A stretch of DNA of 5,729 nt from Sphingobacterium sp. (GTDB taxonomy: Bacteria > Bacteroidota > Bacteroidia > Sphingobacteriales > Sphingobacteriaceae), in the NCBI GenBank assembly GCA_030146225.1, contig JASLCA010000260.1:1-5729 (forward strand). Direction: 5' to 3'. The notes below the pieces were generated by a model that saw nothing but the letters and a program-made list of their open reading frames with translations, was not told the DNA's origin and did no database searches. Positions 1 through 5,729 of this stretch are shown piece by piece. The position numbers and the translations under genes are program-made. Each line of letters starts with the position of its first letter. Position 1 is the first letter of the stretch.

Positions 1-1467
1 AGATCCAGTATAAGTTTTTTGTCCCACCCCTTTGGCTGTGGCTTGATCATCATTGAAACTTCCAGATGCATAAAAAGTAGTTTTTTCATCTCCACCTGAG
101 ATGCTCAAATTATACCTTTGGGATAAGGAGTTTCTAAAAAGATGTTCGAACCAATCGGTATTGACCGACTCCAATTCACGAACCTTATCTTCGAATTGAA
201 GCCAAGTAATTTTATTGTCATTGGCATCAATAAAATGGCGTTCAAAATCAGAGACTGTACCATACTCACCTGGTCTTGGGCTATTCGCATTAAATAAATT
301 TCTATTGATCATCTCTAAATTAACGTCAATACGCTCTTTAGAGTTCATCATATTTGCATCCGTAATACGAGGTCTTTCACCCATCGAAAGCGTACTAGAT
401 AGGTTGATGCGGGTCTTGCCTGCCTTTCCTTTTTTGGAAGTAATAACAATAACCCCATTGGCAGCTCGAGTACCATAAATTGCCGTGGCAGCAGCATCCT
501 TCAATACATTGATACTTTCAATATCATCCACGTTAACACCTCCGATACCAGAAGCGATCAGGTTTCTGTTGGTCATAATATCATCGACAGACACATTGAC
601 TGCATCGTCTAAAATAATACCATCCACAACCCATAAAGGCTGTACATTACCACTTAAGGCTGCAGTCCCACGTATACGAATCTGTGGCATAGCACCTGGT
701 GCTCCAGAAGTACTCATCACGGTCATTCCAGGAACCTGTCCTTGCAAAAGCTTGTCGATATTGGGTTGAAAAATAGTCTCTAACTGCTCCATATTCACCG
801 TAGCAATTGAACCTGTCAAAGATTTCTTCTTCAGATTCTGATAGCCAGTTACAACTACATCATTCAATTGGTTATCGGTAGGGGTCATCCGGACATCCAC
901 CCATACTTTTCCTTGTGTAGGGACAGTAAGCTGCTCATAACCTACACATTTACAGACTATGGAAGTATTTAAATCTTCCACAGTAAGGGTAAAGCTACCA
1001 TCCATATCTGTGGCTACAGAGTTTTTTGGATTGTTCTTTTCACTGATAGTAATTCCAGACATAGGCTTCCCTTGATAGTCCATTACACGCCCTTGTATAC
1101 GCTTCTTTTGTTGTTTGCTGGACGCAGGCTTAGCGGTAATAACTACCGTCTTGTTATCAATGGTATACTGTAAGTCCTGATTTGCTAGGCAATAATCCAA
1201 AACATCTCGGATATTAGCATTTTCCATATTCAAGTCTATAACTGTATTGGACTTCACCAAAGATTCATTGTAGAAAAAATCACAGTTACACTGTCTTTTA
1301 ATTTCATTAAATACCTTTGAAAGGGTAATTCCATTTTTCTTAATGGTCACTTTTTGGGCAAATGCCGCCATAGAGAGCTGTGCACATGCCAGTGCCAGCA
1401 ATAAGATTATTGTGCGTTTCCCCAAGATGATCTTTTTGAGAGTCAACTTGGCATTAAATAAGTTCAT
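1..1467 (-). CDS. SusC-like TonB-dependent receptor with N-terminal STN signalling domain (partial, C-terminus outside window)
   Basis: This is an outer-membrane TonB-dependent transporter of the SusC/RagA family, open for 489 codons from the ATG at 1467 to the window edge with no stop. A signal peptide covers about residues 1-37 (basic start, then ILLLALACAQLSMAAFA, cleavage before Q38). Residues 40-112 look like an STN (secretin/TonB short N-terminal) domain. Residues 124-195 look like a carboxypeptidase-regulatory-like beta-sandwich, followed by a TonB-box-like DVVVTGY at 203-209. The plug domain (about 212-346) holds the SusC hallmarks IRIRGT (263-268), PLWVVDG (277-283), DIESINVLKDA (315-325) and AIYGTRAANGVI (329-340). 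The STN domain marks it as a transducer that talks to an anti-sigma factor, and such a gene (FecR type) lies 83 nt upstream. A TGA in frame upstream supports this start. Most of the beta-barrel, about half of a usual SusC of roughly 1000-1150 residues, is missing. Family is certain; substrate is unknown. Confidence 0.95.
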   Translation of the reverse strand, partial: MNLFNAKLTLKKIILGKRTIILLLALACAQLSMAAFAQKVTIKKNGITLSKVFNEIKRQCNCDFFYNESLVKSNTVIDLNMENANIRDVLDYCLANQDLQYTIDNKTVVITAKPASSKQQKKRIQGRVMDYQGKPMSGITISEKNNPKNSVATDMDGSFTLTVEDLNTSIVCKCVGYEQLTVPTQGKVWVDVRMTPTDNQLNDVVVTGYQNLKKKSLTGSIATVNMEQLETIFQPNIDKLLQGQVPGMTVMSTSGAPGAMPQIRIRGTAALSGNVQPLWVVDGIILDDAVNVSVDDIMTNRNLIASGIGGVNVDDIESINVLKDAAATAIYGTRAANGVIVITSKKGKAGKTRINLSSTLSMGERPRITDANMMNSKERIDVNLEMINRNLFNANSPRPGEYGTVSDFERHFIDANDNKITWLQFEDKVRELESVNTDWFEHLFRNSLSQRYNLSISGGDEKTTFYASGSFNDDQATAKGVGQKTYTGS

Positions 1468-1550
1468 TTGAGTTCTGTTAGTAATTCATTAATCATGGTA
1501 GAACGCTATGATGCACATAGCAGTAGGTTAGTCAGTGTTTTTTAGTAGCG
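1468..1550 (-). promoter_or_regulatory. Intergenic gap before the STN-SusC gene, candidate regulatory region
   Basis: This 83-nt non-coding gap between the anti-sigma gene and the receptor gene has no intrinsic terminator, so read-through is possible. It holds the composite shared element (1509-1526) and a small dyad, CTATG-N5-CATAG (1506-1520). No convincing Bacteroidota housekeeping promoter (TTTG / TAnnTTTG) is seen. It may hold a separate promoter that raises receptor expression above that of the regulators; this is inferred only from the shared element. Confidence 0.35.
1509..1526 (-). promoter_or_regulatory. Composite shared intergenic element (copy before SusC)
   Basis: On the minus strand this reads CTACTGCTATGTGCATCA. 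The first 12 nt (1515-1526) match 2778-2789 before fecR with one mismatch, and the last 10 nt (1509-1518) match 3500-3509 before the sigma gene exactly. The element ends 41 nt upstream of the receptor start codon. The sharing is seen directly; a role as target promoter or operator for the local ECF sigma factor is inference. Confidence 0.3.
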
Positions 1551-2732
1551 TTACATCATAAGTATAACCCTCCTTTCCTGTATCCCAGAGGGAATAATTT
1601 GATATTTAATTTGTCCAGTCCGTTTAAGGATTTCTAATACTTCCTCCAAACTTTTCTTACGCGAGATCATTCCTGTAAAACTTCCAAGGCCAGAACGACC
1701 TATTACCCTCACCTCAACCCCATACCAACGAGATAGCTCTTCGGCAATATCGCCTAGCGCAGCATCAAAGAAGGCAAATTCTTGTTTGCGCCAAGCTTTA
1801 ACCTCATTGAAGTCCACAGCTCCTGTAGTCATCGATGCATAATTTGCAGCTAATATGCTGCACTCACCCGGCATCAGGATCTTCATATGTCTGGCAGAAC
1901 GGACTTCAACCTGTCCTTCCAACAATGTCGTAACGGTCTTACTGTCCTTATAGGCTTTTACATTAAAATGTGTCCCTAGAACTTTTACCTGTTGCCCCTG
2001 TGACTCGACCACAAATGGCTTCTCCCGATCATGCATGACTTCAAAGTAGGCTTCACCTTCTAATTTAACTAGGCGGGTATTCCCAATAAAATTCACGTCA
2101 TACTCCAGCTTTGTATCCGCATTTAGCCATACCTTTGTGCCATCAGTAAGTAGCAAGACGGCTGTCTTACCAAAGGGCACATTAACTCGCTGTACCAAGG
2201 CTTGCTTTGCCGCCGCTTGTTCTTTTAGCTCATAAAGCGCTAAACCATCTTCATTGGCTGTAGAGGCATACTGCTCGCTCATACTATCAGACAAGTTTAT
2301 AACTTCTCCGGATGGCAAGGTTAAAGTAATACCTTCTGGACCATTAGCTGAAGAAGAAGGCTGATTAACGAGCTGTTCAACGACTAAAGGGGAAGGGCTT
2401 TCAAATTTATATGCTTGATAACCGAAATAAGACAACAGCATAATTGATGCGGCTGCCACCCAAGCCCATGGCTTTTGGTAGATCGCGACGATTTTAGAAT
2501 CTTTAGGGGGAAATATTTCTGCAGCAATGACTGCATATTGCGCATTCGACAAGTCTTGGATACCTGCTATACGATCCTCAGGAGCTAGCTCCAGCAGCAT
2601 CTCCTTGTCCAACAAATCCACCAACTCAGCATGAAATGTTGGGTCGGCAAATTTTGAAAGCAAATATACTGCTTCATCAGGACTGCAATGGCCAGTCTTG
2701 TAACGCTCAAAAAGGTCTTCTATTTTATACAT
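1551..2732 (-). CDS. FecR-type anti-sigma factor, single-pass inner-membrane protein
   Basis: This 393-residue protein has the order expected of a Bacteroidota FecR regulator. A cytoplasmic N-terminal part (about 1-85) would bind the sigma factor. One membrane segment lies at about 89-107 (tryptophan/alanine-rich, then IMLLSYFGYQAY). A periplasmic FecR domain spans about 183-278, with VPFGKTAVLLLTDGTKVWLN (184-203), LEGEAYFEV (224-232), PFVVES (239-244) and VLGTHFNVKAY (251-261). The C-terminal DUF4974-like domain spans about 316-393 and includes ELSRWYGVEV (332-341), FTGMI (352-356) and SLEEVLEIL (361-369). By family knowledge this part contacts the STN domain of a partner receptor. The gene sits 126 nt after the ECF sigma gene and 83 nt before an STN-bearing SusC gene, which is the classic sigma / anti-sigma / transducer order. 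Start is ATG; length is normal for the family. I see no defects. Confidence 0.95.
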   Translation of the reverse strand: MYKIEDLFERYKTGHCSPDEAVYLLSKFADPTFHAELVDLLDKEMLLELAPEDRIAGIQDLSNAQYAVIAAEIFPPKDSKIVAIYQKPWAWVAAASIMLLSYFGYQAYKFESPSPLVVEQLVNQPSSSANGPEGITLTLPSGEVINLSDSMSEQYASTANEDGLALYELKEQAAAKQALVQRVNVPFGKTAVLLLTDGTKVWLNADTKLEYDVNFIGNTRLVKLEGEAYFEVMHDREKPFVVESQGQQVKVLGTHFNVKAYKDSKTVTTLLEGQVEVRSARHMKILMPGECSILAANYASMTTGAVDFNEVKAWRKQEFAFFDAALGDIAEELSRWYGVEVRVIGRSGLGSFTGMISRKKSLEEVLEILKRTGQIKYQIIPSGIQERRVILMM

Positions 2733-2777
2733 AATTTAGTGATAAGAAACCTGGTTCCCCTGCTTCCTATACCTAAT

Positions 2778-2789
2778 ACGTAGCAGTAG
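2778..2789 (-). promoter_or_regulatory. Shared intergenic element (copy before fecR)
   Basis: On the minus strand this reads CTACTGCTACGT. It matches 1515-1526 before the SusC gene at 11 of 12 positions. The last base is 45 nt from the fecR start codon; the matching base before SusC is 47 nt from its start. The near-equal spacing argues for a positional regulatory signal, but two copies cannot exclude chance. Confidence 0.28.
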
Positions 2790-2800
2790 ACCAAAGTCTA
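2787..2800 (-). promoter_or_regulatory. Small perfect dyad TAGAC-N4-GTCTA
   Basis: A 5-bp perfect inverted repeat around TTTG (minus strand) overlaps the upstream end of the shared element by 3 nt. It could be an operator half-site pair or a small RNA hairpin in the leader of fecR. A 5-bp dyad is short enough to arise by chance, so this is a low-confidence entry. Confidence 0.2.
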
Positions 2801-2858
2801 TGCTCTAAAAATATTTTTTTTGTCTTTTAGGTAAAATGAACTTTAAGCCGTACACAAG

Positions 2859-3449
2859 CTATTTGAAATAGTTTAAAAGAAGGAGTAGGAATACAAACAG
2901 CTTTTCCCCTAACTCCTGCTTTAGAAACCGCATCGCTTTGGCCATATGGTCTTTTACGGTACCAATGGAGATCCCCTGCATACTAGCGACCTCTTCATAG
3001 CTTTTGCCTTGCATCTTACAGAGTAGAAATATTTCTTTACGCTTTTTGGGTAAAAGCGAAATTGCTGCTGAAAGTGCTTCTGACATATTTTCTAAATTGT
3101 CAGTAGGCTCGTCAATCTCATAAAAAAGTGTGGCTTGCAGCAATAAAGCCTTTTTAATAGCTTCGTTCGAAGCCGATTTCCTGAAGTAATCAACAACCAA
3201 ATTTCTTGCAATCTTATACAACAAGGGCCAAATACCATCCTTAACTCTTATTTTGGCCCTATATTCCCACAGTTTAACAAAAGCAACTTGATGAATGTCC
3301 AAGGCACTTTCTTCATCAGGCAATAAATGCATAAGCTTTTGCAGCAATAAAGGAGAATAGGCTGCATAAATCTTGGAAAATGCGGTACTATCACCTTCAA
3401 TAAGAAGTAGCGACAAGGCTTCCACATCTAATTCATCCTTTTTCGACAT
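2859..3449 (-). CDS. ECF RNA polymerase sigma factor (Bacteroides-expansion sigma-70 type)
   Basis: This 196-residue protein is an extracytoplasmic-function sigma factor that directs RNA polymerase to the promoters of an uptake system. Region 2 covers about residues 24-91, with DIHQVAFVKLWEYRAKI (51-67) for core binding and LLYKIARNLVVDYFRK (76-91) for -10 recognition. Region 4 covers about 123-178, with LLPKKRKEIFLL (132-143) and a helix-turn-helix at about 150-172 (YEEVASMQGISIGTVKDHM). As in other ECF factors, region 3 is absent. The ATG at 3449 is chosen; a TTG two codons upstream (3455) would give 198 residues. The C-terminus ends in a hydrophobic tail, LFVFLLLLL (184-192), after region 4. 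The FecR-type anti-sigma gene follows after 126 nt, so the sigma factor is most likely held at the membrane until a signal arrives. It has its own upstream region and lies beyond a terminator, so it starts a new transcription unit. Confidence 0.95.
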   Translation of the reverse strand: MSKKDELDVEALSLLLIEGDSTAFSKIYAAYSPLLLQKLMHLLPDEESALDIHQVAFVKLWEYRAKIRVKDGIWPLLYKIARNLVVDYFRKSASNEAIKKALLLQATLFYEIDEPTDNLENMSEALSAAISLLPKKRKEIFLLCKMQGKSYEEVASMQGISIGTVKDHMAKAMRFLKQELGEKLFVFLLLLLNYFK

Positions 3450-3658
3450 TGTCAATACAGCAGTTGGGTTATTTTATAGGTCCAAGCATAGGCACTAATT
3501 GATGCACATTATCTTGGTGTTTTTCAGAGCCCTAAATTAGAAATAAACTTTGAATTAGAAATTACAGACTTGAATTAATGCTGTCACAAGTTTTCTGCTG
3601 ACAATTTAGTCTTGAAACTGCATCCATTGCTATTTGCAATAAGATTAAAGATGGAAAC
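3450..3658 (-). promoter_or_regulatory. Leader and promoter region of the sigma / anti-sigma / SusC unit
   Basis: About 209 nt of AT-rich non-coding DNA lie between the terminator of the SusCD operon and the sigma start codon, so the promoter of the downstream unit must be here. Seen in it are a small dyad ATTGC-N5-GCAAT (3626-3640), repeated AATTAG-like hexamers at 3535, 3553 and 3573, and the shared element at 3500-3509. An approximate -7 box, TAATTTAG (3532-3539, one mismatch to TAnnTTTG), and TATGCTTG (also one mismatch, nearer the gene) are present. Neither has a clear TTTG -33 partner, so the start point of transcription cannot be fixed from sequence. Confidence 0.5.
3500..3509 (-). promoter_or_regulatory. 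Shared intergenic element (copy before the sigma gene)
   Basis: On the minus strand this reads ATGTGCATCA, identical over 10 nt to 1509-1518 before the SusC gene. It ends 50 nt upstream of the chosen ATG (44 nt from the alternative TTG). If it is a promoter element it would point to autoregulation of the sigma gene; that is inference. Confidence 0.28.
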
Positions 3659-3699
3659 AAAAAAGCAAAGGGGGCTATTCATATAAAATAACCCCCTTT
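3659..3699 (-). terminator. Rho-independent terminator of the SusCD operon
   Basis: On the minus strand a 13-bp stem (AAAGGGGGTTATT paired with AATAGCCCCCTTT, one G-T wobble) closes a 7-nt loop. It is followed by GC and six Ts, then G and three more Ts. It starts 23 nt after the SusD stop codon. The five consecutive G-C pairs and the T tract make this a strong intrinsic terminator that separates the SusCD operon from the sigma unit. Confidence 0.92.
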
Positions 3700-3722
3700 A
3701 ACTTTAAAAATAACACTAATAT

Positions 3723-5618
3723 TTATTCTTCAATATCCCACCATACTGGTGCAGAAATAATAGTCCGAGCAGCAGCTTCAGGATTTGAAGCCAACCAGTT
3801 GTCAGAGTTATAATTCCTTTCATGGCTACAATGTTGTATTCTACGTGGCCAATAACGCGGATTATTTGGGTCAGAAGAAGGATAACACTCAGCTGCAGCA
3901 GAGTTGAATTCGAAAGGCCTGCCAAAATCAGGATAAACAATTCCAAATTTCGGATGTGGCGTAGAATAATTAAACCTACGCATGTCATTCCAATTCTGCA
4001 TCGTTAAAGACATTGCAATCTGTTTCTGCTGCATAATCTTAGCCATCGTCAATTCTCCTGGCGATTGCGCAACAGCGGCACTACTTAAGAATGTAGAAAT
4101 TTCAGTTTCGGATATTTTCTGTTTACCAAATACCGTTTGGTCGTAGGTAGACAGCTTTTTATTCATAGCCTCCATATGCGCTCGAATGCCATTCTTATAA
4201 GCAGTCAATGCTCCTCCAGCATCACCTTTCCTAAAAAGAACCTCTGCACGTATAAAACACATTTCATGGTATGCAAGTAAGTGCGCTGGAGCATCTGCTC
4301 TTATGTAAAAACTTCCTGTTGAATTGACATTTATGGCAGCAGCATTATAACTAGGATTATCGATTGTCATTCCATTATATCGGAAAGCTAAATAGCGATC
4401 ATTCTTATTGTCTGGCATATCCTTAATCCAATCCAATCGATCCGAGTACACAGATATATACACAGAGTCACCTTGACGTGCTGGAGTTACGTTGGTTGTA
4501 AACCATCTATTAGTAAAGGCTGCTTGTGCACGCTGAGCTGCAGTAGCACGTGTATATCCAGAGGGATGGGTAGAGGCAGCATCCTTTCTAGCAGCCATTA
4601 TTTCATAGGCTACAGGTCCGCTTTTGGTACGAATATCAGATTTAATCATATCCACACCCTTAGATAAACGCCATTCCTTTACCCCAGTTGTACTATTATA
4701 AAATTCTGCACTTGGAATAATCCTTGTCGCTCTTGGATCAACCACAGCAGATCCTCCTGTATAGTCATTCGTCAACAAATCCGTATACCATTTGGTCATC
4801 CTATTTCCTGTAGCACCTAAATTGCTAAATTGCATTGAACTAACGATACCTGATATATTTGATGCCTCTGTATTGATAGCTTCCATAGTAGTATTGTCGC
4901 CTATAGACAATGGCGCTTTATCCAGCGCAGCTAAAATAGCATCAGGATCATAAAATGATTTTTTTGATAAATTATTTAACCACCGCGCTTTTAGACCATA
5001 TGCTAATTTTAACCATTTTTGATTATCACCAGCATGCCAAATATCACCTCCAGAAAGCGGCGTAGCAGTTGGCGGCTGAACTTTGGAGAGATTTTCAATA
5101 GCCTGATCCAACATATCCATTGAGCCATAAAATATTGTTTTACCATCATCATAAGCAGGTGAAATATTAGCTGTTAAAGCTTCTGTATATGGCATTTCCC
5201 CATACAAATCTAACATGAGCATAAACCCCCATGCATGAATCAGCTGTGCTGCTCCAACATAGTGCCATGCCTCTTCATCCGTTGCTTTACGTATCATTGG
5301 CTCCAAGTTTCCTGCAGTGTATACAAACCAGGCTTGGTATGGCCAAGTGGTTGATGCCAAAGGAAAATCCCATCTCGCAATTAAGTCATTATTAGTAGAT
5401 CCTGATATTTTTGTAATATTCTGAGTCATCCAAGACGCTCTTGTTCCTGAAGATTCATAAGCGTCTACAAACTGCATCTGAATAGAGCGTAGTCGCAAAT
5501 CTGGGCTAGGAACATCCTCATTAGCTTGACTTGGATTGTCATTGATATCCAGCCACTTGCTACATGAAGATAAATTAAGCATGAGCAGAGCTCCTAGTAT
5601 ATAAGCTAAATTTTTCAT
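3723..5618 (-). CDS. SusD/RagB-family nutrient-binding outer-membrane lipoprotein (SusD-like_2 type)
   Basis: This 631-residue surface lipoprotein would form the lid over the SusC channel and capture substrate. A type II signal peptide (1-18) ends in the lipobox LSSC with the lipidated cysteine at C19, followed by SKWLDINDNP (20-29), the usual start of mature SusD proteins. The helical core shows GAAQLIHAWGFMLMLDLYGEMPYTEAL (122-148, key residues D137, Y139-G140 and P143-Y144-T145-E146-A147). It also shows CFIRAEVLFRKGD (454-466) with AYKNGIRAH (473-481) and a late QKQIAM...WNDMRR segment (531-548); these are hallmarks of the SusD-like_2 group rather than classic starch SusD. It is somewhat long for the family, with extra sequence at about 300-400. 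The gene follows the SusC stop by 9 nt, so the two are co-transcribed and probably translated together. A terminator follows. The ligand cannot be told from the sequence. Confidence 0.95.
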   Translation of the reverse strand: MKNLAYILGALLMLNLSSCSKWLDINDNPSQANEDVPSPDLRLRSIQMQFVDAYESSGTRASWMTQNITKISGSTNNDLIARWDFPLASTTWPYQAWFVYTAGNLEPMIRKATDEEAWHYVGAAQLIHAWGFMLMLDLYGEMPYTEALTANISPAYDDGKTIFYGSMDMLDQAIENLSKVQPPTATPLSGGDIWHAGDNQKWLKLAYGLKARWLNNLSKKSFYDPDAILAALDKAPLSIGDNTTMEAINTEASNISGIVSSMQFSNLGATGNRMTKWYTDLLTNDYTGGSAVVDPRATRIIPSAEFYNSTTGVKEWRLSKGVDMIKSDIRTKSGPVAYEIMAARKDAASTHPSGYTRATAAQRAQAAFTNRWFTTNVTPARQGDSVYISVYSDRLDWIKDMPDNKNDRYLAFRYNGMTIDNPSYNAAAINVNSTGSFYIRADAPAHLLAYHEMCFIRAEVLFRKGDAGGALTAYKNGIRAHMEAMNKKLSTYDQTVFGKQKISETEISTFLSSAAVAQSPGELTMAKIMQQKQIAMSLTMQNWNDMRRFNYSTPHPKFGIVYPDFGRPFEFNSAAAECYPSSDPNNPRYWPRRIQHCSHERNYNSDNWLASNPEAAARTIISAPVWWDIEE

Positions 5619-5627
5619 GTTTACTTT

Positions 5628-5729
5628 TTAAAAAGTTAAATTAAGTCCAAATGATACACCTGATAAAGCTGGAATACCATTATAATCAATACCTACGGAA
5701 CTTGAGCCGATAGCTCCCGATCCAGCAGC
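5628..5729 (-). CDS. SusC-like TonB-dependent outer-membrane receptor (partial, C-terminal 33 residues)
   Basis: Only the last 33 codons and the TAA stop (5628-5630) are in the window; the start lies beyond position 5729. The tail reads YNGIPALSGVSFGLNLTF before the stop, matching the final beta-strand of SusC proteins, which end in alternating hydrophobic residues and a terminal phenylalanine (the signal for outer-membrane barrel assembly). The SusD-type gene begins 9 nt downstream, which is the usual susC-susD pairing. Family assignment rests on this short tail plus the neighbour; whether this receptor has an STN domain and its own sigma factor cannot be seen. Confidence 0.85.
   Translation of the reverse strand, partial: AAGSGAIGSSSVGIDYNGIPALSGVSFGLNLTF

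Larger units (their letters stand above)
2733..2858 (-). promoter_or_regulatory. Intergenic gap between sigma and anti-sigma genes, candidate regulatory region
   Basis: This 126-nt non-coding gap is long for two genes expected to be co-transcribed. From the sigma stop it holds an AT-rich stretch with a weak dyad (CTAAAA at 2805-2810 and TTTTAG at 2825-2830), then a perfect dyad TAGAC-TTTG-GTCTA on the minus strand (2787-2800). That is followed by a copy of the shared element (2778-2789), then about 45 nt to the fecR start. There is no GC-rich stem followed by a T tract, so I see no terminator. An internal promoter or an mRNA processing site is possible but unproven. Confidence 0.3.

Noticed and set aside
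105..290. Minus-strand 61-codon open frame inside the SusC-like gene
   Set aside because: Out of frame with a strong family match that runs unbroken through the same bases.
215..769. Plus-strand open frames at 215-478 and 485-769
   Set aside because: They lie wholly antisense to the clearly conserved plug region of the SusC-like receptor; their translations show no recognisable domain.
1535..1542. Octamer AAAAACAC (minus strand) shared with 3517-3524
   Set aside because: Its distance to the neighbouring shared element differs (16 versus 7 nt), and low-complexity A runs make chance matches likely.
2805..2830. AT-rich dyad CTAAAA...TTTTAG and palindrome AAAAATATTTTT after the sigma stop
   Set aside because: All A-T pairs with a long spacer; too weak for a terminator and expected by chance in such AT-rich DNA.
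3139..3354. Repeated GCAGCAATAAAG inside the sigma gene
   Set aside because: Both copies encode Leu-Leu-Gln stretches in the sigma protein; similarity follows from codon choice, with no sign of a functional repeat.
3626..3640. Dyad ATTGC-N5-GCAAT upstream of the sigma gene
   Set aside because: Only 5 bp, no second copy in the window and far from the start codon; kept in the leader description but not raised as a finding.
3716..4007. Overlapping open frames on both strands (3716-3988 minus, 3822-4007 plus)
   Set aside because: Both lie almost entirely within the 3' end of the SusD-like gene, which has family motifs in its own frame; these are frame shadows.
4473..4667. Plus-strand open frame antisense to the SusD-like gene
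   Set aside because: No upstream signal and no family resemblance; explained by the coding pattern of the opposite strand.
1..5729. Search for CRISPR arrays, tRNA or rRNA genes, insertion sequences and phage genes
   Set aside because: No regular repeats, no cloverleaf-like sequence, no transposase or terminal inverted repeats seen; nearly all DNA is covered by the six genes and short gaps.

Overview
The window comes from a member of the Bacteroidota. A Sphingobacteriales-type genome (Sphingobacterium/Pedobacter relatives) is my best guess. The basis is TonB-dependent SusC-type receptors paired with a SusD-type lipoprotein, an ECF sigma factor of the Bacteroides-expansion type, a FecR anti-sigma factor with a DUF4974-like tail, start codons without a clear Shine-Dalgarno sequence, and AT-rich spacers. 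Every gene I can support lies on the minus strand, so transcription runs from right to left.

Right part (5729 to about 3659): the end of one nutrient-uptake operon. The last 33 codons of a SusC-like outer-membrane receptor (5628-5729) are followed after 9 nt by a SusD-like surface lipoprotein of 631 residues (3723-5618). A strong intrinsic terminator (3659-3699) lies 23 nt past the SusD stop and closes this operon.

Left part (about 3658 to 1): the start of a second, independent unit. In transcription order it holds an ECF sigma factor (2859-3449), a one-TM FecR-type anti-sigma factor (1551-2732) and a second SusC-like receptor with an N-terminal STN signalling domain (1-1467, cut off by the window edge at residue 489). 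These three genes make up a standard trans-envelope signalling chain. By family knowledge, substrate at the receptor is sensed through its STN domain by the periplasmic part of FecR, and the sigma factor is released to transcribe the uptake genes. A SusD partner would be expected beyond position 1. No enzyme is visible, so the substrate of either transporter cannot be named.

The gene content is a known architecture, not a new system. The observation I think most deserves a second look is in the non-coding DNA. The gap before the receptor carries an 18-nt stretch (minus strand CTACTGCTATGTGCATCA). Its left half recurs, with one mismatch over 12 nt, in the gap before fecR. Its right half recurs exactly over 10 nt in the gap before the sigma gene. 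All three copies lie about 41-50 nt upstream of the next start codon. They could be related promoter or operator elements through which the sigma factor controls its own cluster; this is inference.
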